Source of the DNA: Hyphomicrobiales bacterium | Lineage (GTDB): Bacteria; Pseudomonadota; Alphaproteobacteria; Rhizobiales; Phreatobacteraceae | Length of the DNA stretch: 64,000 nucleotides | Reading direction: 5' to 3' | Assembly (NCBI GenBank): GCA_017304475.1 | Contig: JAFKKV010000014.1 | Location: 1 to 64,000 of the forward strand | Part shown: positions 40,097 through 48,531 of the stretch, piece by piece | How positions within the stretch are numbered: position 1 is the stretch's first letter | Layout of the letters: each line of letters opens with the position of its first letter | Notes under the pieces: model-generated | What the model was told of the DNA's origin: nothing | What the model saw: the letters and a program-made list of their open reading frames with translations, nothing else | The model's database searches: none | Made by a program: the position numbers and the translations under genes

Positions 40097-41374
40097 TCAG
40101 CGGCCGGTCGCCTCGATCACGTCGTCGAGCGTGCGCAGGCCCGGTCGCGGCGCATTGACCAGCACGGCCATGTTGCCGGGGGCATGCTTGTTGGCCTGCA
40201 TCAGCGCATGCGCCGCCGGGATCTTGTCCCAGGGGAACAATTCGCTCATGCAGGGATCGACCCGCCGGTCGAGCACGAACTGGTTGGCGGCGGCGGCCTG
40301 TTTCAGATGGGCGAAATGGCTGCCCTGGATGCGCTTCTGCCGCATCCACACATAACGCGCGTCGAAGGTGATGTTGAAGCCGGACGTGCCGGCGCAGAAC
40401 ACCACCATGCCGCCGCGCTTGACCACCAGGCAGGACACCGGGAAGGTCGCCTCGCCGGGATGCTCGAAGACGATGTCGACGTCCTTCTTGCCGGTAATGT
40501 CCCAGATCGCCTTGCCGAACTTGCGGGCTTCCTTGGTCCAGGTGTTGTACTCGTCGGAATTGACCTTGGGCATCTGGCCCCAGCAGTCGAAATCCTTGCG
40601 GTTGATCACGCCCTTGGCGCCGAGCTGCATGACGTAGTCGCGCTTCGACTCGTCCGAGATGATGCCGATCGGATTGGCGCCGGCGGCGGCCACCAACTGC
40701 ACCGCGAACACGCCGAGGCCGCCCGAGGCGCCCCAGACCAACACGTTGTCGCCGGGCTTCAGGGTGTGCGGGGGATGGCCGAACAGCATGCGATAGGCGG
40801 TCGCCAGCGTCAGCGTGTAGCAGGCCGCCTCCTCCCAGGAGAGGTGTTTCGGCTTGTGCATCAGCTGGCGCGACTGCACCCGGCAGAACTGGGCGAAGGC
40901 GCCGTCCGGGGTCTCGTAGCCCCAGATCCGCTGCGACGGCGAGAACATCGGGTCGCCGCCATTGCATTCCTCGTCGTCGCCGTCGTCCTGGTTGCAATGG
41001 ACGATGACCTCGTCGCCGACCTTCCAGCGCTTGACCTTCGAGCCGACCGCCCAGACCACGCCGGCGGCGTCCGAGCCGGCGATGTGGAACGGGTGCTTGT
41101 GGCCGTCGAGCGGCGAGATCGGCTGGCCGAGACCGGCCCAGACGCCGTTATAATTGACGCCGCCGGCCATCACATAAAGCAGCACCTCTTCTTCGCCGAG
41201 CGTCCAGGTCGGCACGACCTCGACCTTGAACGACTGCTCCGGCGGTCCGTGGCGTTCCTTGCGGATCGCCCAGGCATACATGGTGGCCGGCACATGACCC
41301 AGCGGCGGCACCTCGCCGAATTCATAGAGATCCTTGAGCGGAGCGGTGGAGGGGGCTTGAGCTGGCGCAGCCAT
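40097..41374 (-). CDS. ccr: Crotonyl-CoA carboxylase/reductase
   Basis: A 425-residue NADPH-dependent MDR-family enzyme that reductively carboxylates crotonyl-CoA to (2S)-ethylmalonyl-CoA, the key step of the ethylmalonyl-CoA pathway of acetyl-CoA assimilation. Features are the long N-terminal region typical of CCR (KDLYEFGEVPPLGHVPATMYAWAIRKE-type), GHKHPFHIAGSDAAGVVWAVG near residue 90-110, and the nucleotide fold VWGASGGLGVFAVQL near residue 213. Ethylmalonyl-CoA mutase is encoded divergently 708 bases away. Confidence 0.95.
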   Translation of the reverse strand: MAAPAQAPSTAPLKDLYEFGEVPPLGHVPATMYAWAIRKERHGPPEQSFKVEVVPTWTLGEEEVLLYVMAGGVNYNGVWAGLGQPISPLDGHKHPFHIAGSDAAGVVWAVGSKVKRWKVGDEVIVHCNQDDGDDEECNGGDPMFSPSQRIWGYETPDGAFAQFCRVQSRQLMHKPKHLSWEEAACYTLTLATAYRMLFGHPPHTLKPGDNVLVWGASGGLGVFAVQLVAAAGANPIGIISDESKRDYVMQLGAKGVINRKDFDCWGQMPKVNSDEYNTWTKEARKFGKAIWDITGKKDVDIVFEHPGEATFPVSCLVVKRGGMVVFCAGTSGFNITFDARYVWMRQKRIQGSHFAHLKQAAAANQFVLDRRVDPCMSELFPWDKIPAAHALMQANKHAPGNMAVLVNAPRPGLRTLDDVIEATGR

Positions 41375-41434
41375 GGGTCACCTCTGATCACGAAAACCAT
41401 TCCCCTCGAGGGGCTGGCCGGGGTCGAAACTATG

Positions 41435-41450
41435 TGCACTGCAACATGAA
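41435..41450. promoter_or_regulatory. Shared element upstream of ccr
   Basis: TGCACTGCAACATGAA lies 61-76 bases before the ccr start. The same 16-mer with two transitions (TGCATTGCAATATGAA, 42019-42034) lies 49-64 bases before ecm. The core TGC-N3-GCA is similar to sites reported for PhaR-type regulators, but the regulator is not established here. Confidence 0.45.
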
Positions 41451-41666
41451 TGTGCAAGCACGATCTTCGCTGCCTATGACATAATCAGTCGGAAATACCC
41501 CATCGGACTTTCGGCATATTGCGCGCGGCGATCCGACAAAATATGGGACCGGTTGGCCTGTGCCGCGCCGCGAAAGCCGGCGACTTCTCCACACCGCTTC
41601 GGGGTCTCCTCTCTGTTGCCCCTGCGACATATGAGCCTATCCTCACATGCGCCGGAAACACGGCGA

Positions 41667-41680
41667 CCCTGATCAGGGTT
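41667..41680. promoter_or_regulatory. Perfect 14-bp palindrome upstream of the GlsB-like gene
   Basis: ACCCTGATCAGGGT is its own reverse complement and ends 19 bases before the ATG, next to the AGGAGG ribosome-binding site. It could be an operator or, as RNA, a small hairpin near the start. Confidence 0.35.
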
Positions 41681-41699
41681 TCATGAGGAGGACTTCAGC

Positions 41700-41954
41700 A
41701 TGGCAATCCAAGCATTGATCATCTGGATCATCATCGGCGCGGTCGGGGGCTGGCTCGCGGGGATCCTGATGAAGGGGGCGGGCTTCGGCCTCATTGGCAA
41801 TATCATCGTCGGCATTGTCGGCGCGGCCATCGCCGGCTGGCTGCTGCCCCGGCTCGGCATCTATATCGGCGGCGGCATCATCGCCGAGATCGTCAACGCC
41901 GTGATAGGCGCGGTCATTCTGCTGTTCATCATCAGCCTGGTGAAGCGGGCCTGA
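41700..41954 (+). CDS. GlsB/YeaQ/YmgE family small membrane protein
   Basis: An 84-residue protein of the transglycosylase-associated protein family, with three hydrophobic segments (about 4-26, 31-50, 57-80) and the motif GAVGGWLAGILMKGAGFG. The family is often under general-stress control, but its function is unknown. AGGAGG precedes the ATG by 8 bases. It lies between ccr and ecm with no direct link to the pathway. Confidence 0.9.
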   Translation: MAIQALIIWIIIGAVGGWLAGILMKGAGFGLIGNIIVGIVGAAIAGWLLPRLGIYIGGGIIAEIVNAVIGAVILLFIISLVKRA

Positions 41955-42018
41955 GGTCCGGATCGAGGCCTGCGCCACCGCCCATCCGCCGGATGGGGGT
42001 GGCGCGAGCTGTCTACGC

Positions 42019-42034
42019 TGCATTGCAATATGAA
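42019..42034 (+). promoter_or_regulatory. Shared element upstream of ecm
   Basis: TGCATTGCAATATGAA, the counterpart of the ccr element at 41435-41450; it ends 49 bases before the ecm start. Both copies read in the same direction on the plus strand, so relative to the genes they are in opposite orientation. Confidence 0.45.
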
Positions 42035-42082
42035 GCGGCTCGGTCGACAATGAGGGTCAAATAATCAGCTCAGGAGCCGATC

Positions 42083-44059
42083 TTGCGCACCAAAGAAACT
42101 CGGGAACGTCCCTGGCTCATCCGCACCTATGCCGGCCATTCCACGGCGGCCAAGTCGAACGCGCTCTATCGCGCCAATCTCGCCAAGGGCCAGACCGGCC
42201 TGTCGGTGGCCTTCGACCTGCCGACCCAGACCGGTTATGACCCCGACCACGTGCTGGCCCGCGGCGAGGTCGGCAAGGTCGGCGTGCCGGTCTCCCATCT
42301 CGGCGACATGCGCAGCCTGTTCGACGGCATTCCGCTCGCCGAGATGAACACCTCGATGACCATCAACGCCTGCGCCGCCTGGCTGCTGGCGCTCTATGCC
42401 GCGGTCGCCGACGAGCAGAACGTACCGCGCCACGCGCTGGCCGGCACCACCCAGAACGACATCCTGAAGGAATATCTGTCGCGCGGGACCTATGTGTTCC
42501 CGCCCGAGCCCTCGCTCAAGCTGACCAAGGACACCATCCTGTTCACCACGGCGGAAATGCCCAAGTGGAACCCGATGAATGTCTGCTCCTACCACCTGCA
42601 GGAGGCCGGCGCGACGCCGGTGCAGGAGTTGGCTTTCGCGCTGGCCAATGCCATCGCCGTGCTCGACACGGTCAAGGCCTCGGGCGAGGTGCCGGAAGGC
42701 GGCTTCGGCGAGGTGGTCGGCCACATCTCGTTCTTCGTCAATGCCGGCATGCGTTTCGTCACCGAGATGTGCAAGATGCGCGCCTTCGTCGATCTCTGGG
42801 AGGAGATCGTCGAGACCCGCTACGGCGTCACCGATCCCAAGCACAAGCTGTTCCGCTACGGCGTCCAGGTGAACTCGCTCGGCCTGACCGAGCAGCAGCC
42901 GGAAAACAATGTCTACCGCATCCTGATCGAGGCGCTGGCGGTGACCATTTCGAAAAAGGCGCGCTGCCGCGCCCTGCAGCTGCCGGCCTGGAACGAGGCG
43001 CTCGGCCTGCCGCGCGCCTGGGACCAGCAATGGTCCCTGCGCCTGCAGCAGATCCTCGCCTATGAAACCGACCTGCTGGAATTCGGCGACCTGTTCGACG
43101 GCAATCCGGCCGTGTCTGCCAAGGTCGAAAGCCTGAAGGCCGAGGCCCAGGCCGAACTGAAGCTGATCGCCGAGATGGGCGGCGCCATCGCCGCCGTGCC
43201 CTATATGAAATCCAAGCTGGTCGAGAGCAATTCCAAGCGGCTCGAGGCGATCGAGGCCGGCGACCAGGTGGTGGTCGGCGTCAACCGCTTCACCGAGACG
43301 GAGCCCTCGCCCCTGACGACGGGCGAAGGTTCGATCATGGTGGTCGATCCGGCAGTCGAAGCCGAGCAGATCGCGACTCTCCAGGCCTGGCGCGCCAGCC
43401 GCGACGCCAAGGCGGCGGCGAGCGCGCTGGCCGATTTGCGGGCCGCCGCGCAGGAAGGCCGCAACATCATGCCGGTGTCGATCGCCGCGGCCAAGGCCGG
43501 CGTCACCACGGGCGAATGGGGCCAGGTCCTGCGCGAGGTCTTCGGCGAATATCGGGCACCGACCGGCGTCGGCCGGGCCGCCCGCGCCGATGCCGGCGAT
43601 CTCGCGCCGATCCGGCTCGAGGTCGAGGCGGTGTCCCGCGCGCTCGGCCGGCGCATCAAGTTCCTGGTCGGCAAGCCGGGCCTCGACGGCCATTCCAACG
43701 GCGCCGAGCAGATCGCCGTGCGCGCCCGCGATTGCGGCATGGAGGTGGTCTATGAGGGCATTCGCCTGACGCCCGCCGAAATCGTCAATGCCGCGCTCGA
43801 GGAGGGCGTGCATGTGGTCGGCCTGTCGATCCTGTCGGGCAGCCACATCCCGCTGGTCACCGAGGTGATGGAGCGCATGCGCAGCGAAGGCCTCGGCGAT
43901 GTGCCGGTGGTGGTCGGCGGCATCATTCCGCCGGAAGACGAGGCGACCTTGAAACAGGCCGGCGTCGCTGCGGTCTATACGCCCAAGGACTTCCAGCTCA
44001 ACACCATCATGGCCGATGTCGTGCGCATCGTCGGCGAAGGCGCGCGCCAAGCAGCCTGA
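42083..44059 (+). CDS. ecm: Ethylmalonyl-CoA mutase (MeaA)
   Basis: A 658-residue coenzyme-B12-dependent mutase that rearranges ethylmalonyl-CoA to methylsuccinyl-CoA. Residues 1-510 form the TIM-barrel substrate domain (RPWLIRTYAGHSTAAKSNALYR near 10-31; SVAFDLPTQTGYDPDH near 43-58), and residues ~525-655 the B12-binding domain with the DxHxxG motif in GLDGHSNGAEQ near 532. The short N-terminus and MeaA-type sequence separate it from methylmalonyl-CoA mutase. Start is TTG, preceded by AGGAG. It pairs functionally with ccr upstream. Confidence 0.93.
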   Translation: MRTKETRERPWLIRTYAGHSTAAKSNALYRANLAKGQTGLSVAFDLPTQTGYDPDHVLARGEVGKVGVPVSHLGDMRSLFDGIPLAEMNTSMTINACAAWLLALYAAVADEQNVPRHALAGTTQNDILKEYLSRGTYVFPPEPSLKLTKDTILFTTAEMPKWNPMNVCSYHLQEAGATPVQELAFALANAIAVLDTVKASGEVPEGGFGEVVGHISFFVNAGMRFVTEMCKMRAFVDLWEEIVETRYGVTDPKHKLFRYGVQVNSLGLTEQQPENNVYRILIEALAVTISKKARCRALQLPAWNEALGLPRAWDQQWSLRLQQILAYETDLLEFGDLFDGNPAVSAKVESLKAEAQAELKLIAEMGGAIAAVPYMKSKLVESNSKRLEAIEAGDQVVVGVNRFTETEPSPLTTGEGSIMVVDPAVEAEQIATLQAWRASRDAKAAASALADLRAAAQEGRNIMPVSIAAAKAGVTTGEWGQVLREVFGEYRAPTGVGRAARADAGDLAPIRLEVEAVSRALGRRIKFLVGKPGLDGHSNGAEQIAVRARDCGMEVVYEGIRLTPAEIVNAALEEGVHVVGLSILSGSHIPLVTEVMERMRSEGLGDVPVVVGGIIPPEDEATLKQAGVAAVYTPKDFQLNTIMADVVRIVGEGARQAA

Positions 44060-44063
44060 AAAC

Positions 44064-44081
44064 CGCGGCCTGAGAGCCGCG
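44064..44081 (+). terminator. Small hairpin after ecm
   Basis: CGCGGC (44064-44069) and GCCGCG (44076-44081) form a 6-bp stem directly after the ecm stop codon, without a U tract. Too short for confidence as a terminator. Confidence 0.3.
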
Positions 44082-44160
44082 CCCCGGGCCTTCGCCGACG
44101 CGAAGGTGACGACCGCCGCGGAGTGTGCAAGCTTCGCGGCCCCCTTCAGAGACGCCTGCC

Positions 44161-45780
44161 ATGCTGCCCGACATCCGCGATTATGAAGCCCTCCGCCAGG
44201 CGTTCCGCTGGCGGGTCCCGGCCCGCTACAATATCGGCGCCGATGTCTGCACGCGCTGGGCGCTGGCCGAACCGGACCGGGTGGCGATCCTCTGGAAGAA
44301 GCCCGACGGCAGCGTCGAGCCGGTGACCTATGGCCGCCTGGAGGACGCCTCCAACCGGCTGGCCAATGCGCTCGTCGCCAAGGGCATCCGGCGCGGCGAC
44401 CGCGTCGCTCTCGTGCTGGCGCAGGGCGCGGCCGCGGCCATTGCCCATATCGCCATCTACAAGATGGGCGCCATCGCGGTGCCGCTGGCGGCCCTGTTCG
44501 GCATCGATGCCCTGGCCTTCCGCCTGAAGGATTCGGGCGCCCGCGCCGTCATCACCAATGGCGAGGGACTGGCCAAGGTCGCTCAGATCCGCGACCAGCT
44601 CGGCGAGCTCGCCTTGGTGCTGTCCACCGACGGTCCGGCCGGCACTGGCGTCGGCGGCTTCTATGAAACCCTCGCCGAGGGCTCGCCCCGCTTCACCGCC
44701 ATCGACACCTCGGCCGATGACCCGGCCATGATGATCTATACCTCGGGCACCACCGGCCAGCCGAAAGGCGCGCTGCATGCCCACCGGGTCCTGCTCGGCC
44801 ATTTGCCCGGCGTCGAGATGCCGCACGAGTTCTTGCCCCAGCCGGGCGATCGCATGTGGACGCCGGCCGACTGGGCCTGGGCCGGTGGCCTGCTCAACGT
44901 GCTCTTGCCTTCGCTGCATTTCGGCGTGCCGGTGGTCGCCCGCAAGTTCGAGAAATTCGACGCCGACGAGGCCTTCGCCCTGATGGCGGAGATGGAGGTG
45001 CGCAACAGCTTCGTGCCGCCGACCGCGCTGCGCATGCTGCGATCGGTCGACAACCCGCGCGCCAGGCACGCGTTCAACCTGCGCACGCTGGGCTCCGGCG
45101 GCGAGGCGCTCGGCGCCGAGACCTATGACTGGGGCAAGGCGGCGCTCGGCCTCACCATCAACGAATTCTACGGCCAGACCGAATGCAACCTGGTCATCGC
45201 CTCCTGCGCGGCGATCGGCGTGTCCAGGCCCGGTGCCATCGGCAAGCCGGTGCCCGGCCACGAGATCGGCATCATCCGGCCCGACGGCACGCTGTGCGCG
45301 CCCGGCGAACAGGGCCAGATCGCGGTGAAACGGCCCGATCCCGTGATGTTCCTGGAATATTGGAACCGGCCGGAAGCAACCCGCGAGAAATTCATCGGCG
45401 ACTGGATGACAACAGGCGACCAGGGCATTCGCGACGACGAGGGCTACATCCAGTTCTTCGGCCGCGACGACGATGTCATCACCTCGGCCGGCTATCGCAT
45501 CGGCCCCGGCGAGATCGAGGACTGCCTGCTGAAACACCCGGCCGTGTCGCTGGCCGCAGTCGTCGGCAAGCCCGACGAGCTGCGCACCGAAATCGTCAAG
45601 GCTTTCGTCGTGCTGAAACGTGGGGTCGACCCCTCCGACACGCTGGCCGCCGAGATCAGGGATTTCGTCAGGACGCGCATGTCCGCGCATTCCTATCCGC
45701 GCGAGATCGCCTTTATCGACGAATTGCCCATGACCACCACCGGCAAGGTCATCCGGCGGCTTTTGCGCGACCGCGCCTGA
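44161..45780 (+). CDS. AMP-binding acyl-CoA synthetase
   Basis: A 539-residue ANL-family ligase. The P-loop motif IYTSGTTGQPKG is at about residues 192-203, NEFYGQTECNL near 336, and GDWMTTGDQGIRDDEGYIQFFGRDDDVI near 414-440; the C-terminal Lys is in TTGKVIRRLL. It resembles acetyl/propionyl- and benzoate-type CoA ligases of Rhizobiales, so a short or medium acid is likely, but the acid is undetermined. ATG at 44161 is preferred to GTG at 44125. The final 32 bases overlap the convergent GNAT gene. Confidence 0.9.
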   Translation: MLPDIRDYEALRQAFRWRVPARYNIGADVCTRWALAEPDRVAILWKKPDGSVEPVTYGRLEDASNRLANALVAKGIRRGDRVALVLAQGAAAAIAHIAIYKMGAIAVPLAALFGIDALAFRLKDSGARAVITNGEGLAKVAQIRDQLGELALVLSTDGPAGTGVGGFYETLAEGSPRFTAIDTSADDPAMMIYTSGTTGQPKGALHAHRVLLGHLPGVEMPHEFLPQPGDRMWTPADWAWAGGLLNVLLPSLHFGVPVVARKFEKFDADEAFALMAEMEVRNSFVPPTALRMLRSVDNPRARHAFNLRTLGSGGEALGAETYDWGKAALGLTINEFYGQTECNLVIASCAAIGVSRPGAIGKPVPGHEIGIIRPDGTLCAPGEQGQIAVKRPDPVMFLEYWNRPEATREKFIGDWMTTGDQGIRDDEGYIQFFGRDDDVITSAGYRIGPGEIEDCLLKHPAVSLAAVVGKPDELRTEIVKAFVVLKRGVDPSDTLAAEIRDFVRTRMSAHSYPREIAFIDELPMTTTGKVIRRLLRDRA

Positions 45781-46930
45781 GCCGGGCGATCAGCGCCTTG
45801 GCGCCGCTCCGGGCGGCGCGCCGGCCGCTGACGACGGCGAGCGCCAGGCGGTAGCGCAGCCCGGCACGCCCGGGCGCGACCGCGATCAGCCGGCTGGTGA
45901 TGCCGAGCCGGTCGTGCCAGACCCGGTCGATCATCGGATGATCGGCTATGGCACAGGAATCGACCAGCCGGATGGCCGGATCGGCGCTCAGGCGGGCAGC
46001 GATCGCCTGGGTCACCATGACCCCGGGCGAAAAGCGCGCGAAGGCCTCGGCATAGGCGGTCTTCCAGTACCAGGCGCGCTCACCGGCGCTCAGTACGACG
46101 GCGCCGGCGATGGCCTGGCCGTCGAGCAGGATCAGGTCGATGCGCGCCTGGCCGCCGGCGGCAAGCCCGGCCATGGCTTCGGTGAAGAACCGGCGGGTCT
46201 CGGCCGAAGCCCGCAGCGCCGAGCCCTTGCGGCCCTTCCAGCCCTCCGCCTCGAGGGCGAGGAAAGTCTCGGTGGCGGCGTCGAGGCCGAAGCCGCGCGC
46301 GGTCGAAACCTCCGCGACGGCCCCCTGCTCGGCGAGCCGGCGGCCGAGCCGGCGCATCTCCTTGCCCGGCGCCGGCGGATCGGCCGTGATCAGCGCCGCG
46401 CGCCGATGCGCGTCCAGGATGTCGATCCGGCGCTCGGACTGCGTGGCGAGCGCGGTCAGCGCAACGGCCAGCGGCGAACCGTCGTCCAGCATCGGCCAGT
46501 CGAGCGCAGCGACGCCCTGCGCCTGCAGATGCGCGAGGATCGCGGCCAGAACCGGCTTCTCATGGCCGCGCGCGACCAGGGGCCCGCCATAAGGCGCATA
46601 GGGATGGGTCCACAGCGCGAAGACCGTGCCCTTGAGCCTGAACCGGCCGGGCGCCAGGCCGACAAGCCGGCCGTCCTCTTCGACCGCCACCGCGCCGAGC
46701 CCCGGCCAGGCGTCGATGCGGCGGGCGGCGAGCGCGAAGGCCGGGTTGAGAAAGACATTCGGATGGGCCGCTCCGGCGAGCGCCGACCAGGCCTCCAGGA
46801 GCGCCGGCCATTGCGCGGCCGGCACCCACCGCGTGGTCGTCCCGGCGGTGAGGTCCGGCTGCAAGGGGGGACTGCCGATCGCCGGGATGGCCTCCAGCCC
46901 ATGGCTGCGGATCGGAGCATCGACAGTCAT
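45749..46930 (-). CDS. GNAT family acyltransferase, CelD/BcsL-like
   Basis: A 393-residue protein with a GNAT domain in the C-terminal two-thirds (ATETFLALEAEGWKGRKGSAL near residue 220, RIDLILLDGQAIAGAVVLSAGERAWYWKTAYAEAFARFSPG across 275-320), the CelD/FemAB-like arrangement found in exopolysaccharide loci. It may acylate or acetylate a sugar or a lipid-linked precursor. It follows the flippase gene by 14 bases and is probably cotranscribed. Its end overlaps the acyl-CoA synthetase gene on the opposite strand. Confidence 0.85.
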   Translation of the reverse strand: MTVDAPIRSHGLEAIPAIGSPPLQPDLTAGTTTRWVPAAQWPALLEAWSALAGAAHPNVFLNPAFALAARRIDAWPGLGAVAVEEDGRLVGLAPGRFRLKGTVFALWTHPYAPYGGPLVARGHEKPVLAAILAHLQAQGVAALDWPMLDDGSPLAVALTALATQSERRIDILDAHRRAALITADPPAPGKEMRRLGRRLAEQGAVAEVSTARGFGLDAATETFLALEAEGWKGRKGSALRASAETRRFFTEAMAGLAAGGQARIDLILLDGQAIAGAVVLSAGERAWYWKTAYAEAFARFSPGVMVTQAIAARLSADPAIRLVDSCAIADHPMIDRVWHDRLGITSRLIAVAPGRAGLRYRLALAVVSGRRAARSGAKALIARLRRGRAKAAG

Positions 46931-46944
46931 GGCCTCTCCCCAGG

Positions 46945-48345
46945 TCAGACGGCGGAGGCAGGCCGGCGCCGTGCCCAGAACGACACCGTCAGGCCGAGCC
47001 GACGCCTGGTGATCCAGAACAGCAGGATGGATTCGAGCGTCAGCGCGACCGCGGTGGCGGTGGCGGCCCCCATCATGCCGAAAGGCGGGATCAGCACGAG
47101 GCAGAGCACCACCGCGGTGGCGAAGGCGACGCCATAGATCATCGCGCAGACGCCCTGGTGGCCCGACATCGACAGCAGCCGCTCGACCGGGCCGACCGCG
47201 GCGCGCGCCAGGAGGCCGGCCGAGACCACGAACATGGCGGGATAGCCCTGGACGAAATCGGGCCCGAACAGCATCAGGAACGGCTTGCCCAGCGCCAGGA
47301 TCAGGATGGTCGCGGCGAGTGAGGGAAAGAAGGTCCAGCGGATCGACGCCTGGAGAAAGGCCGTCAGTTTCTCGCGGTCGCCGGCGACATGATATTCGCT
47401 GAAGCGGTGGGCTGCGGCGGCGGCGACCGAGAAATAGATGAAGGCGACCAGCGCCAGCGTCTTCACCGCGGCCCAGTAGATCGCCACCTCTTCCGGCGGG
47501 CGGAACTGCTTCAGCAGGATCACGTCGGTATAGGTCAGCGCCATGTAGAAGGCTTCGACCAGGAAGATCGCCGCCGAGGTCTTCAGCCAGAAGCCGGCCT
47601 CGACCCGCCGGGGACCGGCCGGGATGCGGCCGGCGAGCCGGCGCTGCATCAGCCAGAACTGGACGATCGCGGTGGTCCAGGTGGCGATGACGGCGCAGGC
47701 CATGGCGGTGACGGCATCGGCGACCAGGCCGAGCGCATGACCGATAGCCATGCCGCCAAGCAGCAGCACCGGCCGGATCAGATAGGGCGGCCCGAGCGCC
47801 AGGTCGGTCCAGTTATAAGACCGGGCAATGCCGTCCTGGATGTCGGTCAGCACGTAGAGCGGCAGGCAGAACGCCGCGAGCACCAGCGGCATCAGCATCG
47901 GTTGGGAGACGAAGGCGCCGAAGCGCCAGAGCACCAGCAGGCCTAGGCCGGCGACGATCGTCGCCACAGCGAGGCCGATGATCCGCGATCCCGCGATGAA
48001 ACCGCGCAACCCGTCCTGATCGCCGCGCTCGCCATATTCCGGGATGAAGCGCTGGGCGGCGGATGCGAGCCCGGCATTGGAAAAATGGCCGAGCAGCAGG
48101 ACCCAGACCCAGACCGAAATATAGGTGCCGAATGCGCTGCTGCCCATCCAGCGGGCCATCAGCACCTGGCTGACATAGGCGATCGCCGCGCTCATCACGC
48201 GAATGACGAAGGCGGTGCCGGCGACACGCTGGGCGATGGATTGATGGCTCGGATCGGTCAGGACCGCGCGAAAGCGCTCGACGATGCCCCTGGGCGACAG
48301 CAACGTCTTCGCGTCGCGCCCCATTTGCGCTTCGTCAGATCCCAT
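46945..48345 (-). CDS. Oligosaccharide flippase family protein (MATE/Wzx-like)
   Basis: A 466-residue membrane protein with 12-14 predicted helices, of the polysaccharide-transport MOP superfamily that flips lipid-linked repeat units across the inner membrane. The start at 48345 (MGSDEAQ) is chosen, because an earlier TTG at 48462 falls against the U tract of the upstream terminator; a third option is MGRDAK a few residues on. Together with the downstream CelD-like gene it forms a small polysaccharide unit. Glycosyltransferases are not in the window. Confidence 0.85.
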   Translation of the reverse strand: MGSDEAQMGRDAKTLLSPRGIVERFRAVLTDPSHQSIAQRVAGTAFVIRVMSAAIAYVSQVLMARWMGSSAFGTYISVWVWVLLLGHFSNAGLASAAQRFIPEYGERGDQDGLRGFIAGSRIIGLAVATIVAGLGLLVLWRFGAFVSQPMLMPLVLAAFCLPLYVLTDIQDGIARSYNWTDLALGPPYLIRPVLLLGGMAIGHALGLVADAVTAMACAVIATWTTAIVQFWLMQRRLAGRIPAGPRRVEAGFWLKTSAAIFLVEAFYMALTYTDVILLKQFRPPEEVAIYWAAVKTLALVAFIYFSVAAAAAHRFSEYHVAGDREKLTAFLQASIRWTFFPSLAATILILALGKPFLMLFGPDFVQGYPAMFVVSAGLLARAAVGPVERLLSMSGHQGVCAMIYGVAFATAVVLCLVLIPPFGMMGAATATAVALTLESILLFWITRRRLGLTVSFWARRRPASAV

Positions 48346-48464
48346 TACCGACACGGGCCGATCCTCAAGCTCCAGGGCCGGGCGATCCGGCTCAAGCTTC
48401 GGCCCAGGGATAGCTGACGCGCTGTTAAGAAACGGTTCGAACCACGGGATCGGTTTGTCCAATT

Positions 48465-48495
48465 AAAAAAAGCCGGCCGCGCATGGCGGCCGGCT
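48465..48495 (-). terminator. Intrinsic terminator of the parvulin gene
   Basis: On the minus strand AGCCGGCCGC and GCGGCCGGCT (plus-strand 48471-48480 and 48486-48495, 5-base loop) form a perfect 10-bp stem followed by seven U. It ends the peptidyl-prolyl isomerase gene (stop at 48532) and isolates it from the flippase gene. Confidence 0.93.
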
Positions 48496-48531
48496 TCGGA
48501 ACGGGGCTTCAGGACGCCGGGGCGCCCGAGA

